Assembly: GCA_005116945.1 (NCBI GenBank)
Contig: SWDH01000021.1
Coordinates: forward strand, 1 to 59,027
DNA: 59,027 nucleotides
Origin: Nitrospira sp.
GTDB taxonomy: Bacteria > Nitrospirota > Nitrospiria > Nitrospirales > Nitrospiraceae
Direction of reading: 5' to 3'
The position numbers and the translations under genes are program-made. The notes under the pieces were generated by a model. It was given only the letters and a program-made list of their open reading frames with translations, searched no databases and was not told the DNA's origin. Shown here in pieces: positions 16,201-24,930 of the stretch (positions are counted from its first letter, which is position 1; each line of letters begins with the position of its first letter).

Positions 16201-18258
16201 TTAGAAGTACCAGGCGACGCCGCCCAAAAACGTCCGCGGATTCCCTGGCACAAAGTGAATGTCGGTGACGGAAGCCGGCTCGTTGCGGAGCCGAGAGGCA
16301 AAAGCAAAGGTAGCCTGTTCCCATTTCGTATTGAACAAGTTCTGCACGAAGAGGAAGGCTTCCATCCGACCATGAGACAGCGTGATCGGCAACTGGTACC
16401 GTTCAGTCAGGTCGACATCGATCCACGAGGGAGCTTTGATGCTTCGATCTTCATTGAGTGGGCGGACCCCCAGATAGGTCGCTTGCAATTGCGACGTGAG
16501 TCCTTCCGGCCATTTCAAGAGCAAGGTCCCATAGGCCGTCACTTCAGGCGCTAACGGAATCGCATCGCCATTGCGAAACTCCGCCTTGGTATAGGTCACG
16601 CTGCCGTTGAACGACAGTGGCCCCCACACTTGGCCGCGCGCTGATACCTCAACACCTCGCCGTCGGCTGGCCCCGCGAATCTGGGTAGTCCCTTCGTCGC
16701 CAACGAACACGAGTTCCTGCTTGAGATCTAACGCCCATGCCGTTGCAATCAACTCGATACCCTCCGGCCCCCACGGCTTTGACCGTATCCCTACTTCATA
16801 GTTCTTGGCTCGCGCAAGCGATGAGGCCCCCTGCAGAACGACCGATCGTGCATCGTTGCTGTGATAGCCCTCGCCATAGTTGGCAAAGATTTCGGTATTG
16901 GCCCAGGGACCCAGGATGAAGTTGATCTTCGGAAGGACGATGCCGGAACTTGTCCGACCGGCTGGTTGGTCAGCACAGGTCGCACAACGGTTACGCACAT
17001 CGAACGTGAATGTCTCTGCGCGTAATCCGCCCACAACCCTCATCCATGACGTAGGTTGCACCTCCGCCTTCACGAATGGGGCATAGGACGCCTCAAGAAT
17101 ATCGCTGTCTGCCGTAGTCCTGATCGGTACTCTCGTCCTGTGAGTCCCGAGCCTTGCGTGGATGTTGTCGACTCTGGTTTGAAACCCTACTGTTCCGATG
17201 CTCGGCAGACCCAGTACGTGACCCTGCTGCTTGTATCCGAGATCGCCTCCATACATCACGCGGCGATCAGATTGCTGAATTCCGTCGCCGTTGACAGGGT
17301 CGTTCAGGAAGAACGTGAAATTTGTGAACAGATCGAGCCGATAATATTGTCCGTATGCGTTCGCAAAAAACTGACCACCCGATGTCGTGTCATAATGGTA
17401 GTTCATATTGGCGGTGCTGCGGAGGGTCTTGCCCCCTTCCGAAGGATCGATCGTCCCAAAGCGGCCGATCGTGCCATCCGTCACCGCGCGTAACGGGATT
17501 TCGCCTGATCCATTCCACTGAGATTTGTGAAAGGTTGCCGTGAGACTGAGTTCATCGCGACCGGACAGATTAGTCGTCATCTTCCCCATAAGATTGGTTC
17601 GAAGATAGCGATTGTCGTTTTGAAACGGACCGTTCGTATAATAGCCCTCTGCGGCGAACAGGGTACGCACCTTCTCCTTGGTTGGAGAGAACATGAGCAG
17701 ATGTCGCTGTGTATCGAACTGCCCTCCAGACGCCTGAACGACTCCCTCTTGCACCACTTGCCGCGTCCTGAAATTCACCGCGCCTGCTGTCGCAAAATCG
17801 CCGTATTCGGGAAGGTAGGCCCCTTTGTAGACGTCGACTCCCTCAATGGTTTCAGGAATCATAAAGTTTAGATCGGTGTAGCCTTGACCGTGGGCGTGGG
17901 TACGCAGATTGATCGGCATCCCGTCGGTAAAGAACGCGACATCCGTGCCGTGATCCGCATCGAACCCGCGCAGAAAGTATTGATCGGCCTTGCCCGCGCC
18001 ACCCGAGTGCTCGACGGCGATGAACCCGGGAATCAGACGGAGCACCTGAGAGGGACGTCCCTGCGGCTGGAGAAGAATTTCTTTGTCCGGGATGAATTGT
18101 TGCGAGGACGCGGCGATTGGCCGTTCGCCGGTTACTGAAACTTCTGGCAGATCGAGTTCCGGAAGATCAGGATCATGCGCGTGAGCAACTTCTCCCATCA
18201 AGAGGCACATCATCACGAACAACACTGCGGCCCAATAGGATGCACATTTTGCCATCAT
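16201..18258 (-). CDS. TonB-dependent outer-membrane receptor, probable nickel uptake
   Basis: The 685-residue protein has a signal peptide (ends near AHAHDPDLPE), a TonB-box-like LPEVSVTG at about residues 37-44, a plug domain (QFIPDKEIL, LRLIPGFIAVEHSGGAGKADQ split by the RGFD motif), and a 22-strand-type barrel ending in the aromatic WYF. It is 25 bp downstream of nikR in the same direction, so nickel or a nickel chelate is the probable cargo. A His-rich DMPI...THAHGQGY region in the plug fits metal binding. It most resembles TonB receptors of the metal/siderophore class. A start at 18255 is equally possible. Confidence 0.85.
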   Translation of the reverse strand: MMAKCASYWAAVLFVMMCLLMGEVAHAHDPDLPELDLPEVSVTGERPIAASSQQFIPDKEILLQPQGRPSQVLRLIPGFIAVEHSGGAGKADQYFLRGFDADHGTDVAFFTDGMPINLRTHAHGQGYTDLNFMIPETIEGVDVYKGAYLPEYGDFATAGAVNFRTRQVVQEGVVQASGGQFDTQRHLLMFSPTKEKVRTLFAAEGYYTNGPFQNDNRYLRTNLMGKMTTNLSGRDELSLTATFHKSQWNGSGEIPLRAVTDGTIGRFGTIDPSEGGKTLRSTANMNYHYDTTSGGQFFANAYGQYYRLDLFTNFTFFLNDPVNGDGIQQSDRRVMYGGDLGYKQQGHVLGLPSIGTVGFQTRVDNIHARLGTHRTRVPIRTTADSDILEASYAPFVKAEVQPTSWMRVVGGLRAETFTFDVRNRCATCADQPAGRTSSGIVLPKINFILGPWANTEIFANYGEGYHSNDARSVVLQGASSLARAKNYEVGIRSKPWGPEGIELIATAWALDLKQELVFVGDEGTTQIRGASRRRGVEVSARGQVWGPLSFNGSVTYTKAEFRNGDAIPLAPEVTAYGTLLLKWPEGLTSQLQATYLGVRPLNEDRSIKAPSWIDVDLTERYQLPITLSHGRMEAFLFVQNLFNTKWEQATFAFASRLRNEPASVTDIHFVPGNPRTFLGGVAWYF

Positions 18259-18283
18259 GGTATGGATAAGGGTGTGGCCTGTT

Positions 18284-18700
18284 CTACCGAAGCGATTTTC
18301 CCGTTGTCGTCATCGTCAGCTTGCCGTGCTTCACACCCTTGACCGACACCAGCGCATCCGCCACTTTTTTGATCTCTGCCCCCTTGCCTTTCACGACGAG
18401 CACTTCGAGACAGTGATCGTGGTCGAGATGGACATGCATGCCGGAAAGGATCTGCCCCTGATAATCATGTTGAATGTCGGTCAATTTTCCAGCCAGATCA
18501 CGCACATGGTGGTCATACACAAAGGTGATCGTGCCCACAGTCTCCTTGTTCTCATCCCACTCCTGCCCAACTAGATTATCTCGAATCAGATCGCGAAGGG
18601 CTTCCGATCGATTGGTGTAATGACGTCGCCTGATATGGCGATCGAACTCTTCGAGCAATCGTTGATCTAACGACACGCCGAACCGGACAAGTTGATTCAT
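18284..18700 (-). CDS. nikR: Nickel-responsive transcriptional regulator NikR
   Basis: The 138-residue protein has an N-terminal ribbon-helix-helix DNA-binding domain (VRFGVSLDQRLLEEFD) and a C-terminal ACT-like nickel-binding domain. The four square-planar nickel ligands of E. coli NikR are conserved, here H78, H89, H91 and C97 (in GMHVHLDHDHCLEV). The start is fixed by an AAGGAGG ribosome site five bases upstream. It probably represses the receptor gene that follows it, and itself, when nickel is plentiful. I could not find a convincing GTATGA-N16-TCATAC operator in the 209 bp upstream. Confidence 0.95.
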   Translation of the reverse strand: MNQLVRFGVSLDQRLLEEFDRHIRRRHYTNRSEALRDLIRDNLVGQEWDENKETVGTITFVYDHHVRDLAGKLTDIQHDYQGQILSGMHVHLDHDHCLEVLVVKGKGAEIKKVADALVSVKGVKHGKLTMTTTGKSLR

Positions 18701-18909
18701 GGAATCCTCCTTGTGATAGCACGATTTTTGTATTCATAGCACTCTGAGGGCATGTGATCAACAGAGCGCCATGATTCCTAGCATCATACGAAGCCACGAG
18801 CGAACTGGATTCATCCTTTAGGTGAGTGACGGGCGGTCGCAGGCCAAAAAGATCGTCGGTGGGAATGGAGATGGTTGAGAAATGCGTGGCGCAGGTACTT
18901 GAGCAGCTC
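18701..18909. other. Upstream region of nikR
   Basis: The 209 bp between nikR and the anti-sigma gene should hold the nikR promoter. It contains two direct copies of ATAGCAC 20 bp apart (about 18715 and 18735) and a small dyad ATGAT/ATCAT. Neither is a clear NikR box. Confidence 0.3.
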
Positions 18910-19614
18910 CTATGGCAGCATTTCGTTCTGGGGAGAGGAAATGACCAGCAGCAAACAGCCTTCGTCGGATGACGTATCGTGGTGTTCGGTCTCAGCTTCA
19001 GCGCGATGATAGTCGCCGACCTTTAGTTCACGGCCACCGCAGAAGCAGCCCCCTTCGAGCACATACAGTTCCTCGGCTTCCGCATGGCGATGCGGGGCAT
19101 AGAAGCTGCCCGGCGTCATACGAACGAGCGCGGTGGCACGGCGGGAGGCCTGATCGAAAAAGAGAGCTTTGGCCGACACACCCGGTGCCAGCTCGTGCCA
19201 CGTACCCTCCGATGCTTTAACAAACGTCAGACCTTTGAGCGGATCGACCCGGACATCGGTATGCCCTTCGACCCGCGTCATCAGACGTTCCCTCAGTGAA
19301 GCCCGAGGCACAACCGGGACGGCGTTCAGCGCAAGGGTATTCGCCACTGCTTCGAACTGCGCGCGGTCATGAGCAGCTTCTACAGCAATCTGATCCACGA
19401 TTCGCTCTCGGAGCGGCGGCCTTGGCGTCACGGGAGCCACTGCCGAGGCCAAGGCTTCCACCACCGCCCGATAGGCTGTCGCCGCTTGACGCAAGGGCAG
19501 CGATTCTCCCTGAAGACGAACAGCAAAGGCTCGACGATCGCCGGTTTCCAAGACCCCGAGCGCGTAGAGTGCAGCCTGCTCCTCTAATTCCTGCGGGAGT
19601 GGTGACTCGGTCAT
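18910..19614 (-). CDS. Cupin-domain anti-sigma factor (ChrR-like)
   Basis: The 234-residue soluble protein has an N-terminal helical region (EEQAALYALGVLETGDRRAF) typical of anti-sigma factors that clamp ECF sigmas, followed by a C-terminal cupin (about residues 140-225). The cupin metal ligands appear as PHRHAEAEELYVLEG plus a later His in ETEHHD. ChrR-type cupin anti-sigmas release their sigma on oxidative or singlet-oxygen stress. No membrane segment is seen. Its ATG overlaps the sigma stop codon by 4 bp, so the two are made together. The signal sensed here is unknown. Confidence 0.85.
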   Translation of the reverse strand: MTESPLPQELEEQAALYALGVLETGDRRAFAVRLQGESLPLRQAATAYRAVVEALASAVAPVTPRPPLRERIVDQIAVEAAHDRAQFEAVANTLALNAVPVVPRASLRERLMTRVEGHTDVRVDPLKGLTFVKASEGTWHELAPGVSAKALFFDQASRRATALVRMTPGSFYAPHRHAEAEELYVLEGGCFCGGRELKVGDYHRAEAETEHHDTSSDEGCLLLVISSPQNEMLP

Positions 19615-20213
19615 AACATCAATCCTTCTTGATAGGGCGCGAGCGTCTCTCGCAATTTGATCATCCCTAATCGCATCCTCGTCTTGACCGTCCCCAACGG
19701 TACATTCAGTTTGTCTGAGATCTCGCTTTGGCTCAATCCATAAAAATAGGCAAGCGCGATTACTTTCCGCTGCTCTTCTGTGAGCAATGCCAAGGCTTGC
19801 TCTACATACCGCCGGCGTTCCTGCCCCTCTAGATCCTGGTCTGGCGTCTCACCTTCACTCACAAACAACTCGACCCCATCCAATGATTCGATTCGACCTC
19901 GCTCGGCCGAACCAGCACGGTAGCGATCGATGGCTCTCGTGCGGGCCAGTGTCATGAGCCAGCCTCCCGGTGAACCTCGCGTTTCATCATAGGTATGGGC
20001 CTGCCGCCATACCTGAGTATAGACGTCCAACGTCACTTCTTCCGCTGCTTCACGATTGTCGAGAATCTTCAGGACCAAGCCGTAGACTTGGGGACTGGTT
20101 CGATCGTAGAGCGTGGCGAGCGAGGCTTGATCGCCCAGGGCTGTCTGAGCAATCAGCAATCCCCATTCCTGCTCGTGAGCCGACCGCGTCGTGTCCAGAG
20201 GTATCACCAACAT
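19611..20213 (-). CDS. ECF-family RNA polymerase sigma factor
   Basis: The 200-residue protein has region 2 (ALYDRTSPQVYGLVLKIL, EEVTLDVYTQVWRQAHTY, GWLMTLARTRAIDRYR) and region 4 (LLTEEQRKVIALAYFYGLSQSEISDKLNVPLGTVKTRMRLG split by the turn), the usual ECF layout. It is coupled to the cupin anti-sigma. The divergent operon starting at 20439 encodes envelope proteins and is a likely target, although I cannot identify its promoter. A GGGGGAG ribosome site precedes the ATG. Confidence 0.93.
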   Translation of the reverse strand: MLVIPLDTTRSAHEQEWGLLIAQTALGDQASLATLYDRTSPQVYGLVLKILDNREAAEEVTLDVYTQVWRQAHTYDETRGSPGGWLMTLARTRAIDRYRAGSAERGRIESLDGVELFVSEGETPDQDLEGQERRRYVEQALALLTEEQRKVIALAYFYGLSQSEISDKLNVPLGTVKTRMRLGMIKLRETLAPYQEGLML

Positions 20214-20438
20214 AGAGTCTCCCCCGTTACTTGTACGAGAGGATAGGGGAGATTGGATTTCTCGTTTTGATATTTATTTTTCCACCATTGGGCGACCGAA
20301 CTATAGCACCGGGTGAAACGACGCGGCAAGAAGCATTCTATAGGGGATAGATCCAAACACAAACACCCTTCGTAGTAGGAGGCAGGTCGAAACAGTGTGT
20401 CATTCACATTCACCATTCATTCACCAGGAGGCAGGGTC
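20214..20438. promoter_or_regulatory. Divergent promoter region between the sigma factor and the globin operon
   Basis: The 225-bp spacer must serve both directions. Near its right end it carries four close copies of ATTCA(C) (about 20401-20424) just before an AGGAGG ribosome site (20426-20431). No standard -35/-10 pair is obvious, which would fit control by the alternative sigma. Confidence 0.35.
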
Positions 20439-20930
20439 ATGAAGATCAGAATCGCATCGTATCTCATCATCGGTGGATTGGCGCTCAGCGTCACGGGCTG
20501 CAACACCATGGAATCGACCCCCGGTTCCACGATGTCCAAATCGACGGCCATGGCAGAGAAGCCGCTCTACGATCGTTTGGGCGGCAAGCCGGCAATCACC
20601 GCCGTCGTGGATGACTTCGTCGGGCGCGTCGCCGCAGACAATCGTATCAACGGCAAGTTTGCCAACACCGACATTCCGCGATTGAAGATGCTGCTGGTGG
20701 AACAGATTTGTCAGGCCTCCGGCGGTCCTTGCACCTATAGCGGCCGCAGCATGAAGACCACCCACGCCGGCATGGGCGTCAGCAGCAGCGACTTCGATGC
20801 GCTGGTCGGCGATCTTGTCGCCACGCTCAACAAGTTCAAGGTCCCGGAGCGCGAGAAAAGCGAATTGCTCGGCGCGCTGGGCCCGATGAAAAGCGACATC
20901 GTAGAGAAGCCAATGGCCTCCATCCACTGA
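20439..20930 (+). CDS. Group 1 truncated haemoglobin exported as a lipoprotein
   Basis: The 163-residue protein joins a lipoprotein signal (MKIRIASYLIIGGLALSVTGC, lipobox VTGC) to a truncated globin (YDRLGGKPAITAVVDDF, then IPRLKMLLVEQICQASGGPC, then KTTHAGMGVS with the proximal His). The B10 position appears to be Val (DDFVGRV), not the Tyr usual in oxygen-binding TrHbN. Export means the haem would be loaded and used in the periplasm or at the outer membrane. The ATG at 20439 has a perfectly placed AGGAGG; an in-frame ATG at 20397 does not. First gene of a six-gene plus-strand cluster. Confidence 0.88.
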   Translation: MKIRIASYLIIGGLALSVTGCNTMESTPGSTMSKSTAMAEKPLYDRLGGKPAITAVVDDFVGRVAADNRINGKFANTDIPRLKMLLVEQICQASGGPCTYSGRSMKTTHAGMGVSSSDFDALVGDLVATLNKFKVPEREKSELLGALGPMKSDIVEKPMASIH

Positions 20931-20985
20931 CAAATAGTCACAACAATTGGCGACAGCAATGCACATCGTTCCCTAGGAGGCATCT

Positions 20986-21216
20986 ATGAAATTTCTAGCA
21001 CGATCGGCGCTGGGACTCGCACTCGCTGTAGGCATACTACCCGGTTGTAGCGGGAGCGGGGGCGACGCCCCATCTATCGTATCCAATGGACCACCGACAG
21101 CAGCGGTAGAGGATGACCAGCGAATCGCACAATCTGACGCACTGACCGCAGCTGAGGTTGGCTTGGTGAATCAGGCCAATTCGGAACCTGCGCCGACACC
21201 ATTACCAGATCCGTAA
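20986..21216 (+). CDS. Small lipoprotein, unknown function
   Basis: The 76-residue protein has a clear lipoprotein signal (MKFLARSALGLALAVGILPGC, cysteine at 21) and a short acidic, Pro/Ala-rich mature part with no recognised domain. TAGGAGG six bases before the ATG is a strong ribosome site. It sits between the globin lipoprotein and the DUF4331 gene and is likely cotranscribed with both. Confidence 0.75.
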   Translation: MKFLARSALGLALAVGILPGCSGSGGDAPSIVSNGPPTAAVEDDQRIAQSDALTAAEVGLVNQANSEPAPTPLPDP

Positions 21217-21261
21217 CCAAATGCCGCGTCCGAATGCGGCCTTGCTCAGAAGGAGACGATC

Positions 21262-22755
21262 ATGTTCAGACAGATTCGACTACTCACCCTGGCGACGCTG
21301 ACGCTGTGCATCAGTACGCCGGTCTTCGCTGCCAGCCATCGCGAAGCCCCATTGATCGCGAACGACCCGGCAGCAGACATCACCGACTTTTATCTATTCA
21401 GGAGCTGGCAGGATTCGGATAAGGCCATTGTGATCATGAATGTGATTCCAAGCCAGGAACCGGGATCCGGCCCAAACTATTTCAATTTCGCCGACGACGT
21501 GCTCTACGAGATCCATGTCGACAACAACAAAAACAACATTGCGGGGAACATCGTCTATCAAATTCGCTTCAAGACCGAGATCAGACAACCGGGTGATGTA
21601 TTTCCCTTGGCCTATGTCGCATTGCCACCGATCACAGCACTCTCTGGCTCGGGGTCCGAGGGATTACTGGTCCGACAGAGCTATACAGTAACTGAGGTAC
21701 GATTCGGTCAACAGCCAAGGGACTTAGGCACCGGTCCGATGTTCGCGGTGCCGTCGAACGTCGGAAATCGGACTACGCCGAACTATGAGCAGCTGGCGGC
21801 CAAAGGGATCTTCCCCTTGAAGAACGGCGGGCGGGTATTTGCCGGTCAACGAGATGAGACATTCTACATTGACCTCGGGGGAACCTTCGACACGCTGAAC
21901 CTGCATATATCGCCGATCCTTTCCAACTCCGACGACGCGAACGACGCCGTGATCGTCGGCGCTCCACAAGCGGGCACCGCAGACACCTTCAGCGGCTTCA
22001 ACGTCAACACGATTGCGTTGGAGATCCCGATCAGCGACCTGATGGGTCCGAACGGCAATAAGGTGATCGGCGCCTATGCCTCGACCAGCCGCCCCAGGGT
22101 CACGGTCATCAAGAAAAATGGCGATCGGGACAATTCATCCCGGTTTGTCCAAGTGGCTCGAATGGGCAATCCGTTGGTGAACGAATTGGTCATTCCGACG
22201 AACATGAAAGACAAATGGAACGCGACGGATGCCGAAGACGAAGCCCAGTTCGTCTCGTCCTACTGCAACTCGGCACTGGCGACTGCGCTGAACGCGGTGT
22301 TCGCCACTGGCTTCCCGACCACGAACAGAGAAGACCTTGTCAACGCGCTACTCCGGTACAGCCCGGGCCCACCGGTCTGCGGTGGGGGCAAGGGAAACGA
22401 AACCCTCTCTGACCTCCTGCGAGTAGATTTGAACGTACCTCCAACGGCAGCGGACAGTCAGAGACGACTGGGGCCTCTCGCTCATGACCAGAGTGGGAAC
22501 GCGACTCCCGACAAAGCAGGCTGGCCGAACGGGCGACGACCGAACGATGATGTCACCGATGTTGCCTTGCGGGTCGTGGCTGGCATTTTGACTAATCCAG
22601 CTACCCCCAATTTGGGCGATGGAGTGAACTTCAATATCGGTTCGGTGGGTGGAAGCAAGACCGCCAACGGCATTGCCACGGCCTTCCCTTTCCTCCCAAC
22701 GCCTTTCGACGGACGAGACCGCCGCCATATCGATCCAGGGGAATCGATCAATTAG
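21262..22755 (+). CDS. DUF4331-family secreted protein
   Basis: The 497-residue protein has a signal peptide (cleaved near VFAASHREAP) and the complete DUF4331 pattern: ASHREAPLIANDPAADITDFY at the mature N terminus, then GPNYFNFADDVLYEIHVDNN, a central FAGQRDETFYIDLGGTFDTL, and NGRRPNDDVTDVALRVVAG near the end (each shorter than the whole). The biochemical role of the family is unknown. These genes often travel with TPR proteins and HupE-type transporters, as here. AAGGAG precedes the ATG. A strong hairpin separates it from the TonB gene. Confidence 0.9.
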   Translation: MFRQIRLLTLATLTLCISTPVFAASHREAPLIANDPAADITDFYLFRSWQDSDKAIVIMNVIPSQEPGSGPNYFNFADDVLYEIHVDNNKNNIAGNIVYQIRFKTEIRQPGDVFPLAYVALPPITALSGSGSEGLLVRQSYTVTEVRFGQQPRDLGTGPMFAVPSNVGNRTTPNYEQLAAKGIFPLKNGGRVFAGQRDETFYIDLGGTFDTLNLHISPILSNSDDANDAVIVGAPQAGTADTFSGFNVNTIALEIPISDLMGPNGNKVIGAYASTSRPRVTVIKKNGDRDNSSRFVQVARMGNPLVNELVIPTNMKDKWNATDAEDEAQFVSSYCNSALATALNAVFATGFPTTNREDLVNALLRYSPGPPVCGGGKGNETLSDLLRVDLNVPPTAADSQRRLGPLAHDQSGNATPDKAGWPNGRRPNDDVTDVALRVVAGILTNPATPNLGDGVNFNIGSVGGSKTANGIATAFPFLPTPFDGRDRRHIDPGESIN

Positions 22756-22768
22756 CAGGAGCCACCGG

Positions 22769-22794
22769 GGGTGTCGCGCATGAGCGCGGCACCC
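22769..22794 (+). other. Strong intergenic RNA hairpin
   Basis: GGGTGTCGCGC (22769-22779) pairs with GCGCGGCACCC (22784-22794) through 11 bp including one G-U, with a 4-base loop. No T run follows, so it is more likely an mRNA-stabilising or processing structure than a terminator. Confidence 0.55.
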
Positions 22795-22833
22795 TGCAGT
22801 TGAGCCATTCGCACAACAACCGAGAGAACAGAC

Positions 22834-23727
22834 ATGCAGGCAAGAATCGTTGAACGACACCGGATGGAAGGGTGGGGATTCTCGCTCATCCTTCATGGAA
22901 TTCTTTTGAGCGCGATCGCCGTAGCCTTTCGCCAGCTTCCCGCCCCAACTTACTCGGAGCCGTTTCAATGGAATGTGATATTCACGGAATTGTCGCAACA
23001 GCCCACTCCCAAGGAGCCAGATACCAACGCAGCTTTCTCAGACGAGACCCTTCGAACGGCTGAAATCGAAGCCCTCGGTTCCATTTCTTCGCCAACGGAC
23101 GTACACAGCTCTCCCAGGCAACCCAAGAAACACAGGGCTCACCTCGCAAAAGAATCTAGCAACATGAGGTCTCAGTTGGCTGCACCACCGACACCCTCCA
23201 CCACACAGACGGCACCGGCCACAGAAGAAACCCTGCCGGGCGAACAGCCCAGCACACACATAACCGCATCACCCGTCAGCAATGAGCCCTCTGCACAACC
23301 CGAGGCTCCAGTCGAGCAAGAAATACCGGCTCCCCCGACATCAGCAACCGATACAGCGATGGCTCCAACGCAGTCTATGGATGCTGCTTCCTCCTCGCCT
23401 ACTCCAGCTGTAGTCTCCGATCAACCCTCTGCGCCACAAACAGATTACAGCTGGCTGCAACGCGCTGTGTCTCGTCGGTTGGAAGAACTGAAGCGATCGT
23501 CGCGGCCATCCCTGGACAATTCCAGCCGGCTCAAAGTCCTGGTGAAAGCCGTCGTGTCCAGTACGGGAGAGTTGATGGAGGCCAAAGTGGTGACGAGTTC
23601 TGGATTGGATCGGATCGATCAGGAGGCCATGAGACTTGTGCAACGTGCATTCCCCATGCTGCTCGACCACACCTTGGACCGTCAAGAAATCGTCATGCGC
23701 ATACCCATAGTCTATTCACGCGACTAA
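22834..23727 (+). CDS. TonB-family energy transducer
   Basis: The 297-residue protein has one N-terminal membrane helix (about residues 15-32), a long Pro/Ser/Thr/Ala/Glu-rich periplasmic spacer (about 50-200) and a C-terminal TonB domain (SRLKVLVKAVVSSTGELMEA, then SSGLDRIDQEAMRLV and PIVYSRD). It would couple proton-motive force from ExbBD to outer-membrane receptors; no exbBD is in the window. It could serve the nickel-linked receptor at 16201-18258, though its position ties it to the DUF4331 operon. Spacing to the next gene is 9 bp. Confidence 0.85.
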   Translation: MQARIVERHRMEGWGFSLILHGILLSAIAVAFRQLPAPTYSEPFQWNVIFTELSQQPTPKEPDTNAAFSDETLRTAEIEALGSISSPTDVHSSPRQPKKHRAHLAKESSNMRSQLAAPPTPSTTQTAPATEETLPGEQPSTHITASPVSNEPSAQPEAPVEQEIPAPPTSATDTAMAPTQSMDAASSSPTPAVVSDQPSAPQTDYSWLQRAVSRRLEELKRSSRPSLDNSSRLKVLVKAVVSSTGELMEAKVVTSSGLDRIDQEAMRLVQRAFPMLLDHTLDRQEIVMRIPIVYSRD

Positions 23728-23736
23728 CAGAAGGCC

Positions 23737-24930
23737 ATGAATAGGATACGAACACTCTACCGGATGATTGCGATAGGATGGCTCGCCCTGAGCATCCCTT
23801 CTCTGACATTCGGTGAACCTTTTTTCCCTCAACGGGAAGACCAAGTCCTCGAACGCCTTACTGTCAAAGCCACCGATCCAGTTGCGCGGGAGATCAGAAC
23901 CTTGCGCGCGAGCCTGTTGCGTGAACCACAGAACATGGATGTGGCAGTGGCTCTCGCGACCAAGCTCATCGAGCAGTCGCGATCAGAAGGAGATCCGCGG
24001 TTTCTCGGCCAAGCGCAAGCAGTATTGGGTCCCTGGTTGAATCACGCGACTCCTCCGTCCTCCACGCTCTTGCTGCGGGCCATGATCCGTCAACATGCCC
24101 ATGAGTTCGATCTCGCCCTCGCCGATCTCAATGCGGTCTTGAGCCTGCAACCCGCAAATGCCCAAGCCTGGCTCACGAGAGCATCGATCTATCAGGTCCA
24201 AGGACGATACGACGAGGCGCGGCGGGCATGTCAGCCACTGCTTCGCTTGGCAGGGCGACATGTCGCGCTCACCTGTTCGGGCGACATTGCCGGCCTGAGT
24301 GGCCAGGCAACCGCAAGCCGCGAGATGCTGACCGCAAGCCTGGAGCGGCCAGGGATCTCGACGCGTGAGCGACTGTGGATTCTGACCATTCTGGCTGAGA
24401 TGGCCGCGCGCACAGGAGACTCGAAATCCGCAGAGAAACATTTCCTCGATGCGCGAAGCCTCGGCGTAAAGGATCACTACCTCATAGGCGCCTATGCCGA
24501 CTTTCTTCTCGATCAAGGCCGCTCACAGGAGGTTGTCACACTCTTGCAACATGAGACCAGAGCTGACGGATTGCTCTTGCGCCTGACGCTGGCTGAGCAG
24601 GCGCTTCATCTTCCCGCATCTGCAGCCCATACGGCCGAACTCTCAGCCCGCTTTGCTGCAAGTAAAGAACGAGGCACCCGCGTGCATGTACGAGAGGAGG
24701 CGCGCTTCGCCCTTGCGCTGCTGCACGATTCGCAGGCGGCACTCTCCCTCGCACAAACAAATTGGGCGATCCAAAAAGAGCCCTGGGACGCGCGGCTTCT
24801 ACTTGAAAGTGCACTGGCAGTCGGCAGCTTGAACGCAGCCAAACCGGCCATCGATTGGCTTCGCACCAATCATGTCGAAGACATACGTCTCCAACAACTG
24901 GTCGCTCAGTTTCCGGAGGAACAATCCTGA
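23737..24930 (+). CDS. Secreted tetratricopeptide-repeat protein
   Basis: The 397-residue protein has a signal peptide (about 26 residues, ending LTFGEP). It contains at least three TPR-like helical pairs in the middle (for example DLALADLNAVLSLQPANAQAW and YDEARRACQPLLRLAG) and further degenerate ones. It is presumably a periplasmic scaffold for the operon's other products. The stop codon overlaps the next start by one base (TGATG), so it is tightly coupled to the HupE gene. Confidence 0.8.
   Translation: MNRIRTLYRMIAIGWLALSIPSLTFGEPFFPQREDQVLERLTVKATDPVAREIRTLRASLLREPQNMDVAVALATKLIEQSRSEGDPRFLGQAQAVLGPWLNHATPPSSTLLLRAMIRQHAHEFDLALADLNAVLSLQPANAQAWLTRASIYQVQGRYDEARRACQPLLRLAGRHVALTCSGDIAGLSGQATASREMLTASLERPGISTRERLWILTILAEMAARTGDSKSAEKHFLDARSLGVKDHYLIGAYADFLLDQGRSQEVVTLLQHETRADGLLLRLTLAEQALHLPASAAHTAELSARFAASKERGTRVHVREEARFALALLHDSQAALSLAQTNWAIQKEPWDARLLLESALAVGSLNAAKPAIDWLRTNHVEDIRLQQLVAQFPEEQS

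Noticed and set aside
18701..18830. Classical NikR operator upstream of nikR
   Set aside because: TCATAC occurs at about 18782 but no GTATGA lies 16 bases away; the other dyads are too short to claim.
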